From: Sedimentibacter hydroxybenzoicus DSM 7310
Lineage (GTDB): Bacteria > Bacillota > Clostridia > Tissierellales > Sedimentibacteraceae
Assembly (NCBI RefSeq): GCF_013403245.1
Contig: NZ_JACBNQ010000001.1
Coordinates: 459,994-523,993, forward strand
Direction: 5' to 3'
Length of the DNA: 64,000 bases
How positions within the stretch are numbered: the first letter of the stretch is position 1; every line of letters begins with the position of its first letter. Below are positions 59,901-64,000 of this stretch, piece by piece. Made by a program: the position numbers and the translations under genes. Under the pieces are notes generated by a model that saw nothing but the letters and a program-made list of their open reading frames with translations, was not told the DNA's origin and made no database searches.

Positions 59901-60365
59901 GATTCAGATGAGGTATCCGTAAATGATGTAGAAGCGGAAATTATCAATAAACTCTCTTTAAAGGGTTATGCAGTGGAGAATGAAGATATTATTTTTAATA
60001 TGGACAAGGATATTAATAACAACAGAAAATCTGATATTATTCCTGTTTCGTTAAATAAAGACGGAAGCACCTCTAAATCATCAAAAACATTGACTGACAA
60101 GGAATTTAAAATGCTTCTTGATAAAATTGACAGTGTTGCAAAACAAACGGCTGAAGAAGTGTTAAAAGGAAATATAGATATAAAGCCTTACAGGAAGGTT
60201 AATGGCGGGAAAACTCCATGCAGTTATTGTGAATTTATATCTGTGTGTCAATTTGATCCTTCTGTAGACGGTAATAATTACAGGAGAATAAATAAGCTCA
60301 AGAAAGAAGATGTTTTAAGAGAAATAATGCAGGAAGGCGGCGGCGTTGATGAAATTCAGTCCTAA
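56958..60365 (+). CDS. addB: ATP-dependent helicase/nuclease subunit B
   Basis: A 1135-residue AddB. Walker A FGRAKSGKST is at the N-terminus. The C-terminal RecB-like nuclease has NIIDYKSSF with the DYK catalytic motif, GRIDRVDIL, and QGLQLQLLVYM. The iron-sulfur staple is visible: one Cys in FASCPFKFFMD and three in TPCSYCEFISVCQFD (C-x2-C-x5-C). Together with AddA it resects double-strand breaks to start recombination and recognises the Chi site through its inactive helicase part. RBS AAAGGAGGAGG precedes the ATG. Confidence 0.95.
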   Translation: MGLSLVFGRAKSGKSTYIYDDIKKNIEKNDNTNLLLIVPEQMTYQAEYEIIDRIDNQGIMAAEILSIKRLGYKVLEEVGGLKVQEINNYGKVMLLKQIFEENMDNLNIFTKSVKQEGFLREFDALISELKQNCISAEFLEQIAKYNIKDEENQFLNKKLKDIAVIYKEILKRTHDRFYDEEDKTELLISAVEKSDYIKNSIIWIDGFESFDMQRHNLIKELIKNARSVTISLNMEASYLKSFHSYEDWEVFKNVYITYSTLVKDLDCDIKIITVNENRFSDEIKTIERSMFTVNTEEYSGLTQNIHIISSLNPYSEVEKIAVKIVSLVRDYDYRWKDISVAVSDMDSYVINIKKIFTRFEIPCFLDAKRDIMGNPLTKFILSLLDMFNYNFRHDSVFEFLKTGFTSLDYDEISKLENFALQYGIEGSKWFKPFKFNVNQIDYFEELRERLAKNLKEYRKEYSELNNALDITLFLYDVLKLYKVQEKIEKQVNIFKKSEMYEMSGENAQIWNHVIDIFEQITLAGADTSITTVEYKKMLESGFREVMISIIPPSLDKVTVSDIDKISVKPTKVLFIIGANEGKLDSKNNEKGLLLDDERDLLSKSGLKLLIDSNYYIYKEKHLLYKLFTNASHELFLSYCLGTTDGKSVQPSLYADRMKQLFPLVKEESDLIEASEDEKISNNKGTVDYLIGSIRNYIEGDNIGHVWKDAYSWYEVNDENIIKIINQGMSYENRAEKIKDENLKKIYHEPTTISVSKIENFASCPFKFFMDSVINPQPRIVQKVEFYDLGNIYHASVEEFTKSLNNLDIMDLDKEKIDDLSVSVTEKVLVDNGSDYLALDANERNKYMKEKIKRLVNRAASTIVNQLQRGNFRPAYTELIIGNDACEFKISPVKIKIDDETSVYFQGRIDRVDILKKDDKTYINIIDYKSSFKDIDLSDALQGLQLQLLVYMSAIIKNGEKLFCSKPEVGGIYYFVIDDPMIDSDEVSVNDVEAEIINKLSLKGYAVENEDIIFNMDKDINNNRKSDIIPVSLNKDGSTSKSSKTLTDKEFKMLLDKIDSVAKQTAEEVLKGNIDIKPYRKVNGGKTPCSYCEFISVCQFDPSVDGNNYRRINKLKKEDVLREIMQEGGGVDEIQS

Positions 60366-63300
60366 GCAAAGAGAAGTTATTGACCTTAGAAATAAGAATA
60401 TATTGGTATCGGCGGCGGCCGGCTCGGGGAAAACCACTGTCTTAGTTGAAAGAATAATCAAACTGATTACGGAAGAAAAGGAAAATATAGACAGCTTCTT
60501 AATTGTAACCTTTACTAATGCCGCAGCAAGCGGTATGAAACAAAAAATACACAAAGCTTTGATTAAGAAAGTTCAGAAAAGCGAAAATAAAGAGCATTTA
60601 AAAAATCAGCTTAATAATTTAAGCAGAGCCAGCATTTCTACAATACATGCTTTTTGTATCGACGTTGTGAGAAAAAAATTCCACCTTATAGGCATAGACC
60701 CTAATTTCAGAATAGGCGATGTAAATGAGGTTGAAATACTGTTGAATGAAACTATAGATGATGTTTTAGAGAATTATTACGCATCGAAATCTCAGGGCTT
60801 CGTAAAGCTTGTGGAAAGCTTTACAAGCAACAGGGGAGACAGTGAATTAACAGATATTGTTAAAGATATTTACAGATTCATATTAAGTAATCCGGAACCA
60901 TTTGAATGGTTAAATGAAAAAGTTGAAGAACATAATTTGTCTGTAGATGATTTTAAGGCTTCGGCATGGCTCAAAGCGGTCAAAGCGAATATGATCATCT
61001 TGCTTAACGGTGCAGAAGAGAAGGTTCAATGGGCTTCAAGCTTATGTGATGAAGTTGACGGCCCCTTTGTTTACAAGGAAACTCTTTTAGAGGATTTAAA
61101 TAATGTAATAAGCTTAAAGGAAGCTTTATGTAAGGATTTTCAGGAATTTATATATATTTTATATTCGGTATCATTTTCTTCTCTCAAATCTTTAAGAGGC
61201 AAGCAGAAGGATGATGTGAGTCCTGAGAAGCAGGAGGATGTAAAGCAATTAAGGGAAGAGTATAAAAAAATTATAAACAGCATGAAAAAGACAGTGCCTA
61301 ACAAAGATTTAGGTGAATTTGTTTCCGATATAAACTATATGTATCAGCCCATGCATACCCTGTATCAACTGATTTTTGATATTGACAGGGAATTTAAATT
61401 ACGAAAAATCGATAAGTCCATTGCAGATTTTAACGATGTTGAGCATTATGCGCTTCAGATACTTAAGAATGAGGATGTGGGAGAAAGATACAGAAATAAA
61501 TATAAATATGTATTTATCGACGAATACCAGGACAGCAACCGTCTTCAGGAGGAATTGTTAAATTCAATAAAACGAAACAACAATTTGTTTATGGTCGGTG
61601 ATGTCAAGCAAAGTATTTACCGGTTCAGACTAGCCGACCCGACGATTTTCAACGAAAAATGTGACAGCTATCCGAGCAGTGACGATAACAGCCCGGACAG
61701 AAGGGTTGATTTAACTCAAAATTTCAGGAGCAGGAAAGAAATACTCAATGGAATCAACTTTATTTTTAATAAAATTATGAACAAGGAAATAGGTGAAGTT
61801 GATTACACCAGTGATGTATATCTCAATCCGGGAGCAGAATTTAAAGAAAGCGGAGATTGCTTCACAGAGCTTACGATCATTGATAAAAATAAGGATGAAG
61901 CTGATAATATAAGTGAAGAAATTTTAGAAATGAAGCAGGCTGAGCTTGAAGCTGCATTATCGGTTCAAAAAATCAAAGAGCTTTTACATAAGGACAATAA
62001 CCTACCTATAAATAGAAATAATAACGAGATAATAGAAGCAATTCCTGAAAAGCTGCAATATAAGGATATTGTAATTTTAATGCGTTCGGTTTCAAAAAGT
62101 GCCGGTATATTTGAAGAAATTTTCAATAATGAAGGTATTCCTTTTTATTTTGATGGAGGTCTAGGATACTATGAAACAATTGAAATTCAGGTAATTCTAA
62201 ATTTACTTAGAATCATAGATAACATAAGGCAGGATGTTCCGCTTTTAAGCGTCATGAGGTCACCTATTGGTTCCTTCACCACAGAAGAGCTTGTAGAGAT
62301 AAGAGTTAACAGTCCTAAGTGTTCTTTTATTGATGCATTATACAATTATAAAAATAAATTCGATGACGAGCTTTCTTTAAAATTAAGATTATTTACCGAA
62401 AAAATTGAGCTCTGGAAAAAAAGAAGCAGATACATTCATTTGAATGACTTAATTTGGGAAGTGTTAATGGAAACAAATTATTATTATTTTGTAGGACTTC
62501 TTCCAAACGGTAAAATAAGACAGGCAAATTTGCACTTGCTGACAGATAAAGCCTATGACTTTGAAAAAACCTCTATGAGCGGACTGTTTAACTTTTTAAG
62601 ATATGTGGAAAAATTAAGGGCCTCGTCCGGTGATTCCGGGAGCGCAAAAACATTGGGTGAAAATGATAATGTTGTAAGGTTAATGTCGGTGCATAAAAGC
62701 AAGGGATTGGAATTTCCTGTCGTTATATTGTGCGGTCTAAGCAAAAGATTCAATAAAGCCGACAGCTCAAAGCCGATATTAAAGCATAAGGATTATGGTC
62801 TTGCACCTAAATACATAAATCCTGATGACCGAATATACAGAGAAACTATTGCAAGAGCAAGCTTGAAGGGAGTTATAAAAATTGAAAATCTTTCGGAAGA
62901 AATGAGAGTGCTTTACGTTGCAATGACAAGAGCCATTGACAGGCTGATAATGATAGGGACCGTTGATAAGTTAGAGAATAAAGTAAAAAGGTGGAATAAG
63001 GGAGTTACTCTATACAATGTATACAACAGTGATTCGTATCTTGATTGGATATGTTCCTGTTTTAATAATGGCTCAGATGTGTGGCAGGTTAATACAATTT
63101 CCTTATCTCAGATAAACCTGAACAAACAGGAAGCTGACAACGATAAGGCAAAAAGAATTCAATCTATTCATGAGTTTAAAAATCAAAACAACAGTTTGTT
63201 AAAGGGTGAAATAGAAAGACGCTTAAAATATAAATATGAATTTATAAGCTCTGTCAATGTGCCTACTAAGCTTTCGGTTACCGATATAAAGGTGTTGAAA

Positions 63301-63894
63301 CATGAAACAATAGAAAGAGTTAAATATAAAATTCCTGTTTTAAGGGACTTACCTCAATTCAATGATGAGAGTGACTTTACTAAGGCTGAAGTTGGCACCA
63401 TCGTCCACTTTGTAATGCAGCGCTTAGATCTTAATCAAAATATATCAAAGGATAACATAAACGAGCAAATAAATGAAATGGTACGAAAAAAGCTTCTGAC
63501 GGAAAAAGAAGCCGAAGTTGTTGATGTCAAGATATTGATGGATTTCTTTAAATCTGATATAGGAGTAAGAATGATGTCTTCTGACTTAGTAAAAAGAGAG
63601 GTTCCATTTGTTATTAAAAAGCATGCCAATGAAATAATCGGTTCACTTAATGAAAATGATATAATTCTTATTCAGGGAATTATCGACTGTTATTTCCATG
63701 AGGATGATCAAGTGGTTATAATAGACTATAAAACCGATGAAATTAACAGTGATGACGATTTAAAGTATGCAACCGAGGAGTATAGACCTCAAATTTTATC
63801 ATATAAGGAAGCAGTGGAAAAAATAACCGGCAAAAAGGTAAGGGCCTGCTATCTGTATTTGTTTGACGTTTCAGCTCAAGTGGAAATTATATAA
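60349..63894 (+). CDS. addA: ATP-dependent helicase/nuclease subunit A
   Basis: A 1181-residue AddA. Helicase motifs run in UvrD order: Q-motif FSPKQREVI, Walker A SAAAGSGKTT (Lys28), motif Ia TFTNAAASGMK, motif II YVFIDEYQDSN, motif III GDVKQSIYRFR, motif IV LTQNFRSRKEI, motif V VRLMSVHKSKGLEFPVVIL and motif VI EEMRVLYVAMTRA. The C-terminal nuclease has VGTIVHFVMQRL and IIDYKTDEI. ATG 60349 follows AGGAAGG; the frame could also open at TTG 60346. It overlaps addB by 17 bp, so the subunits are made together. Confidence 0.96.
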   Translation: MKFSPKQREVIDLRNKNILVSAAAGSGKTTVLVERIIKLITEEKENIDSFLIVTFTNAAASGMKQKIHKALIKKVQKSENKEHLKNQLNNLSRASISTIHAFCIDVVRKKFHLIGIDPNFRIGDVNEVEILLNETIDDVLENYYASKSQGFVKLVESFTSNRGDSELTDIVKDIYRFILSNPEPFEWLNEKVEEHNLSVDDFKASAWLKAVKANMIILLNGAEEKVQWASSLCDEVDGPFVYKETLLEDLNNVISLKEALCKDFQEFIYILYSVSFSSLKSLRGKQKDDVSPEKQEDVKQLREEYKKIINSMKKTVPNKDLGEFVSDINYMYQPMHTLYQLIFDIDREFKLRKIDKSIADFNDVEHYALQILKNEDVGERYRNKYKYVFIDEYQDSNRLQEELLNSIKRNNNLFMVGDVKQSIYRFRLADPTIFNEKCDSYPSSDDNSPDRRVDLTQNFRSRKEILNGINFIFNKIMNKEIGEVDYTSDVYLNPGAEFKESGDCFTELTIIDKNKDEADNISEEILEMKQAELEAALSVQKIKELLHKDNNLPINRNNNEIIEAIPEKLQYKDIVILMRSVSKSAGIFEEIFNNEGIPFYFDGGLGYYETIEIQVILNLLRIIDNIRQDVPLLSVMRSPIGSFTTEELVEIRVNSPKCSFIDALYNYKNKFDDELSLKLRLFTEKIELWKKRSRYIHLNDLIWEVLMETNYYYFVGLLPNGKIRQANLHLLTDKAYDFEKTSMSGLFNFLRYVEKLRASSGDSGSAKTLGENDNVVRLMSVHKSKGLEFPVVILCGLSKRFNKADSSKPILKHKDYGLAPKYINPDDRIYRETIARASLKGVIKIENLSEEMRVLYVAMTRAIDRLIMIGTVDKLENKVKRWNKGVTLYNVYNSDSYLDWICSCFNNGSDVWQVNTISLSQINLNKQEADNDKAKRIQSIHEFKNQNNSLLKGEIERRLKYKYEFISSVNVPTKLSVTDIKVLKHETIERVKYKIPVLRDLPQFNDESDFTKAEVGTIVHFVMQRLDLNQNISKDNINEQINEMVRKKLLTEKEAEVVDVKILMDFFKSDIGVRMMSSDLVKREVPFVIKKHANEIIGSLNENDIILIQGIIDCYFHEDDQVVIIDYKTDEINSDDDLKYATEEYRPQILSYKEAVEKITGKKVRACYLYLFDVSAQVEII

Positions 63895-63936
63895 ATTAAA
63901 AGAAGATAAGCAGGCTGCTTACCTCAGGTTATTGAC

Positions 63937-63961
63937 AAACCCGCTAAAAATTAGCGGGTTT
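63937..63961 (+). terminator. terminator after addA
   Basis: AAACCCGCTAA (63937-63947), three-base loop, TTAGCGGGTTT (63951-63961). Confidence 0.85.
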
Positions 63962-63984
63962 TCATAATAATTAAGGAAAGACAC

Positions 63985-64000
63985 ATGAAAAATCAATCTT
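63985..64000 (+). CDS. start of a further gene (partial)
   Basis: ATG at 63985 follows AAGGAAAG at 63974-63981 and gives MKNQS before the window ends. The five residues do not allow a family call; they do not match the usual opening of SbcD, which often follows addA. Confidence 0.4.

Overview
The window looks like the chromosome of a low-GC, AT-rich Gram-positive anaerobe of the Clostridia/Tissierellia type. The signs are strong AGGAGG ribosome sites, sigma-A promoters, lipoprotein signal peptides, SLH and FMN-binding surface proteins, an AddAB recombination nuclease, a YhaM-type exoribonuclease and a CodY-like regulator. No rRNA, tRNA, CRISPR array or prophage was recognised. The species cannot be fixed from sequence alone. 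All family names come from reading motifs, not from database searches.

Layout. 0-6 kb: a broken flavin-reductase remnant, a lipoprotein that fuses flavodoxin to an aldo/keto reductase, a MarR regulator with a four-half-site operator and its MFS exporter, then a minus-strand group with two cyclophilin-like surface proteins, a cupin and a small protein. 6-13 kb: a catabolic block with two paralogous SLC13-type permeases, a LysR regulator, an iron alcohol dehydrogenase and an Old Yellow Enzyme-type Fe-S flavoenzyme. Two promoters in this block share box, -35 region, -10 region and spacing, which predicts one LysR regulon. 13-17.6 kb: a hexapeptide acyltransferase, an alpha/beta hydrolase with a Cys nucleophile, an IS200-type element with an unusual run of hairpins after tnpA, a DUF815 ATPase and a flavin reductase.

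17.7-31.9 kb: a five-gene operon (S66 LD-carboxypeptidase, GNAT, ABC ATPase, ABC permease, nucleoid-associated protein), a metallophosphoesterase, two neighbouring toxin-antitoxin type modules (RelE/ParE-like and MNT/HEPN) around a gene remnant, a cluster of about six hairpins, a SIMPL protein, an MFS exporter, membrane proteins of unknown role, a glyoxalase-like protein and an EcsC protein. 32-36.7 kb: a MacAB-type exporter behind a BceR-like box, followed closely by a tandem E1-like enzyme in which a degenerate N-terminal adenylation domain is joined to an intact C-terminal one. I consider this the most unusual protein here.

36.7-46 kb: an Fe-S flavoprotein, two FMN-binding lipoproteins (one with two long internal repeats), an Lrp regulator, histidine ammonia-lyase behind a consensus promoter and an attenuator-like leader, an ECF sigma factor with a matching ECF promoter and an anti-sigma protein carrying DUF4349, dispersed palindromic repeats, and a CodY paralogue. 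45.6-55.6 kb: an eight-gene minus-strand peptide-utilisation operon (M28-like peptidase, aminotransferase, OppBCDF, OppA, M24 peptidase). 55.8-64 kb: YhaM-type exoribonuclease whose promoter straddles the end of a small mobile-like repeat, then addB and addA, and the first codons of another gene.
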